This document shows, in pieces, positions 51,491 to 59,404 of a DNA stretch of 64,000 nucleotides. The stretch comes from Protula sp. h YS-2021 (taxonomy: Eukaryota > Annelida > Polychaeta > Sabellida > Serpulidae). Every line of letters begins with the position of its first letter. Within the stretch, counting starts at the first letter, position 1. Location of the stretch: contig OX457027.1 of NCBI GenBank assembly GCA_949752745.1, positions 85,815,094 through 85,879,093 of the forward strand, given 5' to 3'. The notes under the pieces are model-generated. The model searched no databases and had not been told where the DNA came from. It saw only the letters and a list, made by a program, of their open reading frames with translations. The position numbers and the translations under genes are program-made.

Positions 51491-51875
51491 GTGGGGGAAG
51501 GTTTGGGGAGGGAGGGGAGGCCTTGTGGGGTGGTTTTTGAAAAAGGGGTGCCACCTCCTCTTCCCCCCCCCCCACTTGTGAGTACATGTGAATACATGTG
51601 AGTACATGAGTTGGGGCGCGCGTGACAGTATCAAGTATTTTTTAAGCATTTCCCACACATTCTCATGCATACACATACTCCCCAACACGATGGGTTTTTT
51701 TGCTTATTTTGTAAGAATGGGTGGCTGCTGAAAAGCAGCCGTGGAGGGATTTTCTGTGGTGTTCTTTCTTCCTTCTTCCTCCTCCTCCTCCTACCGTCGG
51801 TTTCCCCTGTCTTTGCCACTGGTGCTTTTAGTGCTGTCTCCGCTGGCGCCGCGGCTGCCGCTATCCTCCATGCAG
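51491..51875. other. stretch left of the Polinton-like genes
   Basis: G-rich and C-rich tracts, a (TGTGAGTACATG)n-like short repeat near 51578-51610 and a (CCT)n run near 51778. No gene and no terminal inverted repeat could be confirmed because the right end of the element is not in the window. Confidence 0.4.
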
Positions 51876-52649
51876 CTACACTTCCTCGACCCAAGCCCTG
51901 GTCGAGTTGAAACCTTTGCCCTGAAGACTGCAATAATGGTATTGAGGCATCATGGCTTCTTTGCATTTCTGTTCATGCAGGCGCATAGAAGTGCCTGCAG
52001 GAATTGCAAAATGACAGAAGTCACAATACTCAATGCTGCTTAACTCGTCGACGAGGTGCATCAGGTCCTGGAGGTCTGGTTGTTTCGTAGAGGTGTCCTC
52101 CAGTTTCAACTCATCAGGTTTGAGGGCGCGGTCAGTGTCGGAAGGCAACTGCATGAGGTTGCTTGTATCCACCTTTGGTGTATCCGAAATGCTAGCGACA
52201 GCGGCTGCTAGCTCATCGTCAGGAGTTGGTGGCGGACTGTTCAGTTTTGTAATGGTGGCGCTGGGAACGCACCGTTGCTTCTGTATAACTGGTGCCGCCG
52301 GCACCTTCTGAACAGTCAAATTAACTTCCTTTGGATGTGCCATCAGCGGAGTCGGCACGGCCGGCACAGTGACTGTGACAGGAGTCACTTTGGCAGGAGG
52401 AGGAGCGGTCACTGTTGTATCTTCTTCCTGGCAGGGCGACGGGTCCCTCTTCAGTCGCTTGTGACTTTCTTCTGCCGCCCTGCCAAACCGGTTGAATTCT
52501 TGCCGCGGTTTTCTTTGAAAATCCCTCCACTTTTTGTAGAGGAACGCATGATAGTCAATGTATACTTCTTCCCAGAGGTTTGCATCCTTGTCACTAAAGT
52601 GATAACTCCTCAGGCGTTCCTCAGTAAAAAATTCTTCTTTGTGTTGCAT
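51876..52649 (-). CDS. proline-rich protein with a C-terminal zinc-finger-like motif
   Basis: 257 residues from the first ATG on the minus strand (a longer frame begins upstream only with TTG). Basic N-terminal third (FHFSDKDANLWEEVYIDYH-like, KRLKRD), a long Pro/Thr/Val-rich middle, acidic patches (PPTPDDE) and near the C-terminus YCDFCHFAIPAG..MRLHEQKC, a CxxC...HxxxxC arrangement that could bind zinc. No homologue recognised. It is divergent from the acidic gene at 53031, sharing a 380-base intergenic region full of repeats. A regulatory or early DNA-binding role is a guess from composition and position. Confidence 0.55.
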   Translation of the reverse strand: MQHKEEFFTEERLRSYHFSDKDANLWEEVYIDYHAFLYKKWRDFQRKPRQEFNRFGRAAEESHKRLKRDPSPCQEEDTTVTAPPPAKVTPVTVTVPAVPTPLMAHPKEVNLTVQKVPAAPVIQKQRCVPSATITKLNSPPPTPDDELAAAVASISDTPKVDTSNLMQLPSDTDRALKPDELKLEDTSTKQPDLQDLMHLVDELSSIEYCDFCHFAIPAGTSMRLHEQKCKEAMMPQYHYCSLQGKGFNSTRAWVEEV

Positions 52650-52732
52650 ATTTGCTTGCGTTCGTTTCCACAACAGTTCCAAAACCAGCAGACGACGATG
52701 ACGAGTGTGTGTGACGAAATGGGGTGTGTGTG

Positions 52733-52805
52733 TGTAAACGAAACGTCATTGGTGCAGTTGTCGATTTGAAATAACGCCTTTTTTCCGGCTGCGAAACGTT
52801 ATTAC
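52733..52805 (+). repeat. direct repeat A2 in the divergent promoter region
   Basis: Partner of 51415-51490. The two copies bracket the minus-strand zinc-finger gene. Confidence 0.6.
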
Positions 52806-52830
52806 CTCCCCCACCCCCCACCCCCTCCCC

Positions 52831-52945
52831 CAAGAACAGAGTATGTGTCGACGACGACCCCCACCCCCCCAAGAACCGAGTATGTGTCGACGACGACGAC
52901 CCCCCACCCCCACCCCCCCCCAAGAACAGAGTATGTGTCGACGAC
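52831..52945. promoter_or_regulatory. triple direct repeat in the divergent promoter
   Basis: Three copies of caagaacagagtatgtgtcg followed by acgacgac start at 52831, about 52870 and 52921, separated by C-rich spacers. Each contains the palindrome GTCGAC. The position between two divergent genes suggests operator or enhancer-like sites. Confidence 0.5.
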
Positions 52946-52986
52946 GACCCCCAAGCCCTCTCCAAATTTCAGCACAAGAAAACTCA

Positions 52987-52994
52987 TATATAAG
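52987..52994 (+). promoter_or_regulatory. TATA box of the acidic gene
   Basis: TATATAAG followed by a G run (tggggggc), 44 bases before the ATG at 53031. Same TATAWAAG-plus-G pattern as at 54277, 54798 and 56447. Confidence 0.55.
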
Positions 52995-53030
52995 TGGGGG
53001 GCTGGGCTGTTGTCGAGGTGTGGCCAGATC

Positions 53031-53610
53031 ATGGAAGCGTTGCTGAATACACCTACTCCTGCAGCTATCAACACGGACATGGACGACTTGTTTGGCTTGG
53101 AACCGTTTGCTTTTGATGACTCAGTATTGCCAGTATTACCAGTGGAAGAGATTGATGCATTCCTGGCTAGAATGACAGACACTGAACAAGACTTGGAGGA
53201 ACTGTTAGGCATTCCATCAGACGTCCCTCCACCTCCTCCTTCTCCTGCAGTACAGTACAGTACAGCAAAGGATATTAGATCCGAAGGAAGCGCTAGGCGC
53301 TACTTCGTCAGATGTCAGTGCAGTGCAGCAAAAAATGATAGATTCTGAGGAAAAAGCCTTGAAAGAAGCGTTAGACGCTGCTCCGTCAGATATAGCTACA
53401 GTGCAGCAAGGGATACAGCAAGGAATAGAGGAAGGAATGCCAGATCCTGAGGGACCCGACTACCCGTTCTGGGTTGCAAATGCACTTGTAAATGGTAGAA
53501 GCACACAACTCAGCACAAAGTTAGAAGCTCATCTGAAGCAACTTAGGGAAGAAAAGAGCGACGACGACGACGCCCACGACGCCGACGAGCCCGACGCCGA
53601 GGGAGATTAG
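53031..53610 (+). pseudogene. acidic protein, frameshifted in a pentanucleotide repeat
   Basis: The ATG at 53031 opens a frame rich in Asp/Glu/Leu/Pro (DMDDLFGLEPFAFDD, LPVEEIDAFLA, DLEELLGIPSD) that leaves phase within an (AGTAC)3 tract at about 53252-53266 and stops at 53348. Coding continues in another frame to TAG at 53608-53610, with an AVQQ...SD module repeated at least twice and an acidic C-terminus (DDDDAHDADEPDAEGD). Slippage in the pentamer is the likely cause. The following gene is in the same frame just past the TAG and also begins acidic, so the two may once have been one. Unknown function. Confidence 0.5.
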
Positions 53611-53625
53611 GATTCAGAAGTGGTC

Positions 53626-54261
53626 ATGTTAAGCGATGATGACAAAGACAAGCATTTGAAATCTAAATTTGAATCGAATAAGACCATCCCTGTGACGCTG
53701 TTGAAAAGAAACTTTGAAGCCGTGCTTCCTCTGATCGATTGCAACATTTTATGGTGTTTATGTGAAGAAGACTTTTTCAACAAGCGCACGTACATGTACC
53801 TAATGGAAGAAGTGAATACCGTCATTCTGCTCATGTTCATGCTAGAAGGAAACATAGAGCATGTTCCGGTGTCAGAGCCAAAGTTCACCGATTCCATGAC
53901 TCGACGTTTCGTTCAACTGTTTAGAATCCTTCATGAGGAACAGTTTAAGACTTTGTATCTGCCAGAGCCGAAGCGTGTGAATGAGGATCGCGATTCCAAA
54001 TGTGCAAAGGTTATGCTACATGGTTTCAAATACCTTGAAGAACGCATTAAGGTGTATGATATGATGGCCTACCTCTATGAAAAAGGACATTTCACCATGC
54101 CAATGCTGTTTAAATGGATAGTAGGTAGTCGCAAACGAGGAGACTTTTTAGTGATCGTCATGAGACAATCGTTAACAGGTGGTTTACGAACAGCCTTTCT
54201 GGATGGTTTCAATGAGATGACTCCGCGATTTTACAAACATCTCATGAAAACCTACATGTAA
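53626..54261 (+). CDS. unknown protein, possible tandem death-fold (CARD-like) domains
   Basis: 211 residues from ATG 53626. Composition and predicted helices suggest two similar helical halves. The first has TLLKRNFEAVLPLID, NILWCLCEEDFFN, YLMEEVN and LMFMLEG; the second has KYLEERIKVYDMMAYLYE, GHFTMPMLFKWI, RGDFLVIVM and LRTAFLDGFNEM. The spacing of leucines, the 'xxL.xxgxxxxF' ends and the length of about 85 residues per half resemble CARD or other death-fold domains. This is inference from pattern only. If right, a virus-like element encoding it could interfere with host apoptosis or inflammasome-type signalling. A TATA box for the next gene follows directly. Confidence 0.5.
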   Translation: MLSDDDKDKHLKSKFESNKTIPVTLLKRNFEAVLPLIDCNILWCLCEEDFFNKRTYMYLMEEVNTVILLMFMLEGNIEHVPVSEPKFTDSMTRRFVQLFRILHEEQFKTLYLPEPKRVNEDRDSKCAKVMLHGFKYLEERIKVYDMMAYLYEKGHFTMPMLFKWIVGSRKRGDFLVIVMRQSLTGGLRTAFLDGFNEMTPRFYKHLMKTYM

Positions 54262-54276
54262 CACCCCCCTCCCTGG

Positions 54277-54284
54277 TATAAAAG
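54277..54284 (+). promoter_or_regulatory. TATA box, TATAAAAG
   Basis: TATAAAAG followed by ggggcgg, 15 bases after the previous stop and 111 bases before the ATG of paralogue 1. Confidence 0.6.
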
Positions 54285-54394
54285 GGGGCGGTGTGAACCA
54301 AAGTCATTATTTCATTGTGGCAGCTTTAAAAAAAAGCTTTTTTATCATTAACCCAATGTCTTCAACATTTCTTCTTCACAGATGTGCAGAGACT

Positions 54395-54802
54395 ATGGAT
54401 GATGTCTTCAAAGTGAATTATGCTGACTGAGTGTTTTCAAAGCTTCCTGCTTTTGAATCGGAATGGATGTTGCAAGTAAAGAATTTGCATCAGCATTGGG
54501 AAGCTGTTGGAAAGACCATTCCAAGAGATTGTTTCATCCACTCGTTTCTACGTGAATGTGAAGATCTACATATACTATTAACTTACGACATTGATTCAGC
54601 ATATATCCACGCGAATACAATTTGGGCAGTTGAGCTCATGTTAGATGTAGCTGCAAGAATCATTTTACATTATGATGATGATGTTCCATTGACGACGAAT
54701 GTATCTGAACTTGTTCGATTCAACCATGGACGAGTTGAAGTGAATTCAAAGCTTTGCAAGATGTTTGAAAAGGGAGCTGACTCAGCAGAGAGTTGGGCAT
54801 AA
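54395..54802 (+). pseudogene. small unknown family, paralogue 1 (internal TGA)
   Basis: ATG at 54395; the frame meets TGA at codon 12 (54428-54430) and then stays open to 54802. Alignment with the intact paralogue at 56533 is clear across the stop: N-terminal helix, then a W or YW followed about seven residues later by further conserved positions, then FIHSFLRECEDL matching FIKECCDI. Family signature: x(Y/H)W...(H/G)..., then F(L/I)xEC, then an acidic stretch and a C-terminal helix. Function unknown. The stop codon overlaps the next TATA box. Confidence 0.55.
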
Positions 54803-54805
54803 AAG
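54798..54805 (+). promoter_or_regulatory. TATA-like box, CATAAAAG, overlapping a stop codon
   Basis: CATAAAAG followed by ggggagtgg. The TAA of the previous gene (54800-54802) lies inside the box; the next ATG is at 54841. Confidence 0.5.
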
Positions 54806-54840
54806 GGGGAGTGGACTCTTCATCAGTACATTGTGCAGTC

Positions 54841-55470
54841 ATGGAGAACAAGACAAGCAGCAGTTTTAAAATTAGTGCAAACTTAGCCATTACTGTGGAG
54901 TCTGGACAATATGGACCATTTCTACGCATCAAACGTGGAGAGATATGGTGCGCTTATTCACCATCTTTGTGGAAGATTGTGTGTCAGAACGTGAAAAAAT
55001 GTCGCGACATTGGCTTCAAACTGTACTTAACGGAAACAAAGTGGCTTGAAGTCATTTCATATCAAGGCTTGCGCTATGTGAGCTTCGTGCGCACATCACG
55101 GTTTGAAGGGAAAGAATACACACATCACATCAATATGAATGATGGTGAATGGGAGACACTGCTTCAGGAGATGGATAACATCGACTCAGCCTTACTACCA
55201 TGTACGGAATGTCATGGTGAGAAAACGATCATCAAACTTCAAAAGGATGATCGGATGAAGGTGTCAAAGTTATCCAAGAAAAGACTGGCTGAAGTTCAGT
55301 TGGAGAATATGGATGTACAAAATCAACTTGGACTTACCTGCGACTATTGCGGTGCTTGCGGATATATGGAGGATTATGATTGCCACTGCCACAAGTACAA
55401 TTGCAAGATGTGTGAACCAAACAACTTCTGCGGCAAGTGTGGAGTACTTAAGGTCTGTGAAGCACAGTAG
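54841..55470 (+). CDS. PC4-like domain protein with C-terminal zinc-binding region
   Basis: 209 residues from ATG 54841, which is 36 bases after the TATA-like box; a longer frame exists only with a TTG start. Residues about 10-115 show two beta-rich stretches (ISANLAITVESGQYGPFLRI and LRYVSFVRTSRFEGKEYTHH), the second followed by INMNDGEWETLLQEMDNID. The strand-strand-'xxWxxLxxxxxxI' pattern resembles the single-stranded DNA-binding fold of transcription coactivator PC4. The C-terminus (about 168-207) is Cys-rich with four CxxC pairs (CDYCGACG, CHCHKYNCKMC, CGKCG), likely binding two zinc ions. Resemblance to PC4 is by eye only. A role in element transcription or DNA binding is plausible. Confidence 0.55.
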   Translation: MENKTSSSFKISANLAITVESGQYGPFLRIKRGEIWCAYSPSLWKIVCQNVKKCRDIGFKLYLTETKWLEVISYQGLRYVSFVRTSRFEGKEYTHHINMNDGEWETLLQEMDNIDSALLPCTECHGEKTIIKLQKDDRMKVSKLSKKRLAEVQLENMDVQNQLGLTCDYCGACGYMEDYDCHCHKYNCKMCEPNNFCGKCGVLKVCEAQ

Positions 55471-55500
55471 AAGTGACAAGACACACACACTGCCAACAAG

Positions 55501-55880
55501 ATGGACGCATGTTTTAGAAAGGCTTATGTTGACTTGATGATTGCTAAACTTGCTTGCTGTGGCAGCTTTATCACTTAGATGCTTATTGGGATGTTGTACA
55601 TCACAGTCTTGATGTGACTGAACTACATTCAAGATTTCTTGGAGAATGTTACAAAATTGGAATAGAAGAAGATCCTGACTTTGACTTTGATTCTGCACTC
55701 TATTCTGCCCGCACTGATGTGGAAGTATATTTCACCGTGGTTGATTATTTGACAGATTGTTGTGGGCTACAAGAAGAAGAGGAAACTGAGCAGCTTTGTC
55801 AGGTAAGCCCCCCTTTTAACAACAACACCAACACCAAAAGCAACAATGTTTTTCTTTCTAGCAAATTTAATTTTATGTGA
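55501..55880 (+). pseudogene. small unknown family, paralogue 2 (small deletion, possible intron)
   Basis: ATG 55501 gives an N-terminal helix like paralogue 3 (KAYVDLMIAKLA versus KFVDYMISELA), then leaves frame; coding resumes in the frame from about 55554 with LDAYWDVVHHSL and FLGECYKIGIEEDPDFDFDSA. Compared with paralogue 3 about ten bases are missing near 55550, so the gene is broken. A GTAAGC donor-like site at 55803 follows EEEETEQLCQ, and tttattacag at 55953 leads in phase into a short acidic exon ending TAA at 55983, which might be a spliced C-terminus. Confidence 0.5.
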
Positions 55881-56004
55881 GTGGTTTCAACGTGAACAAA
55901 GAAAGAAGATGATAGAAGAGGTAGCAAATATATTAAAAGATATTTTATTACAGGAAGAAACCGACATGTCAGCGTCAGAATAAAACAACAGAAACAAAGT
56001 CAAC

Positions 56005-56451
56005 ATGGAGAATCTTGTACTATTTAGCGGTCACAAGGATGTTCTTTCAAACATGTTTCCAACACGACTTGAAAAGTATGGACATACATTCAACTCGAGT
56101 GAAGCGTTGTATCAATATGAGAAAGCCGTGTTTCATCACCGCCCAGATATTGCTTCAGCTATTGTTTCATCCAGAAATGGATATGAAGCAAAACGTATCG
56201 CCAAAGTGATAAAGCCATGTCCTTTATGGCATACAGTGAAGAGAAGCAAAATGCAAGATGTGTTACAAGTCAAATTGAATCAGTGTGTATTGTTTCGCAA
56301 CAAGTTAAAAGACTGTAAAGACAAAACTTTAGTGGAAGCAACGTATAATCATTGGTGGGGAGCTGGTGTGAAACAATTGTCATCTCCTGGATATCCTGGT
56401 CAGAATATCATGGGAAAGTTGTTAGAAATGTTGTGTGAGGAGGGGGTATAA
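56005..56451 (+). CDS. NADAR domain protein (YbiA-like N-glycosidase family)
   Basis: 148 residues, intact, the full length of a single NADAR (DUF1768, COG3236) domain. Family landmarks in order: FSGHKDVLSNMFP (7-19), SSEALYQYEKA (31-41), a central Trp (75), LVEAT (109-113), WWGAG (117-121) and GQNIMGKLLE (132-141). Known members cleave N-glycosidic bonds, for example in riboflavin intermediates, and some remove ADP-ribose from nucleobases. In a virus-like element a role in reversing nucleic-acid ADP-ribosylation or altering NAD-linked defence is conceivable but unproven. It sits between paralogues 2 and 3 of the unknown family. Its stop overlaps the next TATA box. Confidence 0.85.
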   Translation: MENLVLFSGHKDVLSNMFPTRLEKYGHTFNSSEALYQYEKAVFHHRPDIASAIVSSRNGYEAKRIAKVIKPCPLWHTVKRSKMQDVLQVKLNQCVLFRNKLKDCKDKTLVEATYNHWWGAGVKQLSSPGYPGQNIMGKLLEMLCEEGV

Positions 56452-56454
56452 AAG
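56447..56454 (+). promoter_or_regulatory. TATA box overlapping the NADAR stop codon
   Basis: TATAAAAG followed by tggtgag. The NADAR TAA (56449-56451) lies inside. The next gene starts at 56533. Confidence 0.6.
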
Positions 56455-56532
56455 TGGTGAGACTGTTCATTATCTAGCCAACCGTCATGGTGTGCAGACG
56501 TGTTTTTTAACAAATATATGAACATATAAGGG

Positions 56533-56814
56533 ATGGATGTAAAAACATGTTTCAAGGATAAGTTTGTGGACTACATGATAAGTGAACTGGCACGTTTCGG
56601 AACTATTGAACAACAACTGGAACATATCAACATCTATTGGGAACTTGCTCATTCCATGCTGAACTCGACAAACTTGCGTAAGGATTTCATCAAAGAGTGT
56701 TGTGACATTGCCGGAGCTGAGGAGTTTGATGTGGAAGCAGCATATTACTTTGCTCTATATAATCCAAGACTGTTTGATGAAGTGAGAGAGGGGTTAATCT
56801 ATACTGCAGTATAA
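56533..56814 (+). CDS. small unknown family, paralogue 3 (intact)
   Basis: 93 residues, acidic and probably all-helical, the only apparently intact copy of the four. Features: N-terminal FVDYMISELARFG, INIYWELAHSMLNST, LRKDFIKECCDIAGAEEFD, and a C-terminal helix after YYFALYN. No domain recognised. Its stop codon overlaps the ATG of paralogue 4 (TAATG at 56812-56816). Confidence 0.65.
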   Translation: MDVKTCFKDKFVDYMISELARFGTIEQQLEHINIYWELAHSMLNSTNLRKDFIKECCDIAGAEEFDVEAAYYFALYNPRLFDEVREGLIYTAV

Positions 56815-57144
56815 TGGCAGACATGACACTGAGACAATATATTGTGCAAAAAGCCTATTGTGAAGAAATGTTATTAGCTGTAAAAAGTTTGCATGTTTAG
56901 TATGTCCTGCTTGTCAACATGAAGAGTGTCAAGAACATACTTGTCATTTTGCATGTGTCTATACATATTGGAATGAAGCTAAATATTATATTCATTTAGT
57001 AAAGTGTTAGAGAATGCAAATCAACGTTGTGAGAAATATGGTGTAGATACTATTACACTCGATGAACTCAGTAGCTGGTTAGTATTCATTGAAGACCAAT
57101 GGTCTCCAGTTATTCACACCATTGTATCTATGCTTGATTTGTAA
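56814..57144 (+). pseudogene. small unknown family, paralogue 4 (frameshifted, Cys-rich insert)
   Basis: Starts in the TAATG overlap. The first frame closes at a TAG near 56900. A second frame gives a Cys/His-rich insert (CPACQHEECQEHTC) and then YTYWNEAKYYIHLV, the family's YW block; a third frame gives a C-terminal helix ending at TAA 57142-57144. Placement after paralogue 3, similar size and the YW block make membership likely. At least two frame breaks. Confidence 0.45.
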
Positions 57145-57159
57145 AAAAAAATGCATGTT

Positions 57160-57212
57160 AGCTATGTTATAAAAAAACCCCTATGTTGCTATGTTAGTTG
57201 AGTTATAAAATA
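57160..57212 (+). promoter_or_regulatory. A/T-rich region with TATAAAA motifs before the integrase
   Basis: Two TATAAAA strings (near 57169 and 57203) precede the integrase ATG at 57257, lacking the G run seen at the accessory-gene boxes. Confidence 0.35.
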
Positions 57213-57256
57213 AAAAAGCTGTTCTGTTGAGAAGTCGTTTCTCATTTCGTGTGAAC

Positions 57257-58357
57257 ATGTCGACGTGGAAAGACTACTTGACCAATATTTACTTCAAACC
57301 TGGACAGCCCGGGGCATTTGCTGGTCCTTACAAACTGTATCACATCTTAAGAAAACATGATCAACCAGTCACACATTCACAAGTGAAGAAATGGCTAAAG
57401 GATCAAGATGCATTCAGTTTACTACAACCTGTAACATACAGGTTCAAAAGACAACGTGTGATTACACGTGGCATTGATGACATGTGGGATATTGATTTGG
57501 CTGATATGGGAAACATAGCTCCCTATAATGATGACACACGCTTTTTACTCATTGTCATTGATGTGTTTTCCAAATATTTGTGGGTGCAGCCAATACCTAA
57601 TAAATCACATACCAACGTCATACAAGCTTTCCAAAAGATTTTTCATGACACACGACGAAGACCACGAACTCTAAGGTCAGGTAAAGGAACTGAATTTAAA
57701 AACAGATGGGTAAAAGCAATTTTGAAGAAAGAGGGAATTCATGCTTATACCACAAAGAATGAAACCAAAGCCATCTTTGCTGAGAGAGTCATTCGTACTC
57801 TAAAGGGAATGATGTAGCGGTATTTTCTACATCATCAAACTTACCGTTACTTAGACATCCCTCCAGACTTGGTGTACAATTACAACCATAGACCTCATGG
57901 TTCTCTTCCTGATAAGTATGCTCCTGCAGAGATTCGTAAAGACAACGAATCGAAAGTGTGGAAGTATATGTATGTCGACAAAATAAAATTGAAACCGAAG
58001 AAGAAGAATTTTAAATTTAACATTGGCGATCATGTTCGCATTTCCCACATCAAATATGTGTTTCAATGGGATTATCACATCAAATGGACGCAAGAAGTCT
58101 TCATTGTCACACATCGTTGTAAGAAGCAAGGAATACATTTGTATCGTGTGAAAGACTTTTTGGATGAAGATATTGATGGACATTTCTATGAGGAAGTACT
58201 GCAGAAAGTGACCAAAGATATTGAATCTGTCTACAGAATTGAAAAAGTCTTGAAAACACGTAAAAGGCGAGGAGGTGTGAAAGAATTATTTGTCAAGTGG
58301 TTAGGTCGGCCAAACAAGTTTAACAGTTGGGTGAAAGAAACAGACATTCAAACATGA
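57257..58357 (+). pseudogene. Polinton retrovirus-like integrase with chromodomain, amber-interrupted
   Basis: Start chosen at ATG 57257 (MSTWKDYLTNIYFKPGQPGA). The DDE core has the first Asp in DMWDIDLAD (78-80) and the Glu in IFAERVIR (176), but the second-Asp position (142) reads Gly (SGKGTEF; codon GGT at 57680). An in-frame TAG at 57815-57817 cuts the gene, after which the same frame remains open to 58357. The distal part has YNYNHRPHGSL, a beta-barrel-like segment (FNIGDHVRI), then a C-terminal chromodomain (YRIEKVLKTRK, LFVKWLG, NSWVKETDI). This architecture is typical of Polinton integrases. Two independent defects indicate an inactive enzyme. Confidence 0.85.
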
Positions 58358-58882
58358 AACATCCATTTACACGCTTGGTCTCTGGACCTACAGGCAGTGG
58401 TAAAACGTCTCTGGTGAAGGAAATTCTACAACAAAAGTTGATTCAACCCTCTCCGAAAACCATTTTATGGCTCTATGCAGCCGATCAGCCTTTGTACAAG
58501 GGAATAAAACATGTGGAATTTTACCAAGGCATTCCAGACGACATTGAAGAGCGCTTTAACCCGAAAAAAAATTTACTCATCATTGATGACTTAATGACCA
58601 AATGTCATAGTGATGAGCGTATGACACGTCTCTTTAGTGTTGGCAGCAGTCATCAAAATCTAAGCATCATCTTTATTGTGCATAATTTATTCCATCATGG
58701 GAAAGAGATGCGAAATATTAGTTTGAATACACATTATATCATTCTGTTTAAAAATCCTAGAGAACAAATCTGTTCAAAAATCCTAGTCAACAAATCAGTA
58801 CATTAGCGCGGCAAATGTATCCGGAAGATCTCAATTTCTCATAGAAGCCTATCAAGATTCTACCAGCAAATCCCATGGTTAT
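58354..58882 (+). pseudogene. A32/FtsK-HerA-type packaging ATPase, 5' part
   Basis: ATG 58354 overlaps the integrase stop (ATGA). Walker A GPTGSGKTS (11-19), Walker B NLLIIDD (73-79) and SSHQNLSIIFIVHNLF (98-113), the expected Polinton/A32 pattern. The frame closes at 58806 because of a 26-base imperfect tandem duplication (aaaatcctag at 58751 and again at 58777). Beyond it, the expected sequence (LARQMYP) is readable in another phase to 58882, where a Helentron-like element interrupts the gene. Role in family: pumps element DNA into capsids. Confidence 0.85.
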
Positions 58883-58982
58883 TCCCACTTGCAAACATAG
58901 TTTGCAAATGGGTATGCTTTGCAAAGCATTCAGGCGTTTATTCCTTTCTTTTTTTCGTTTTTTGTTTTTTCCGTCACGGAGG

Positions 58983-59200
58983 TTTCCAGAAAACTCCTCC
59001 TACGCTATTTAACGTAGGACGATGAAATTTGGCACAGATATAGAGGGTGATGAGATGTCGTGAAATCCGCAAAGCTATTTTACCTCAAATTGGTTTCCAG
59101 AAAACTCATCCTACACGGTTTGTAGTAAAAAGACGGCATTTGGCAGAAACATAGAGGGTAATGAGTTGTCGTGAAATCCGCAAATTTTTTTTACCTTGAC
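58983..59200 (+). repeat. ~108-bp two-copy tandem repeat inside the inserted element
   Basis: Blocks ttccagaaaactcctcctac and atttggcacagatatagagg with tgtcgtgaaatccgcaaa recur about 108 bases later. Confidence 0.7.
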
Positions 59201-59404
59201 CTTCAAGGTCAAGGTCAAATTGAGGTCAAAATATTTTTCAGAAACCTATTCCATCACGAAAACTTGCTGGAAAAAGCGCTCAAATCCTTGTTTCAACACG
59301 TGTACAGTGTCAGTAGGCAGTAACATCATTAATGGAATCTCCACATTTAGTTTCAAGGTCAAGGTCATGTGACTTTTGTATATTGAAATCCCTTAGTGAC
59401 AAAT

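Noticed and set aside
52802..53029. Thr/Pro-rich frames upstream of the acidic gene on both strands
   Set aside because: These are translations of the triple C-rich repeat; the plausible gene starts after the TATA box at ATG 53031.
54793..54840. Sixteen-codon N-terminal extension of the PC4-like gene
   Set aside because: Begins with TTG and overlaps the previous stop and TATA-like box; the ATG at 54841 is the better start.
57227..57256. Ten-codon extension of the integrase
   Set aside because: Starts with TTG; ATG at 57257 begins the recognisable integrase N-terminus.
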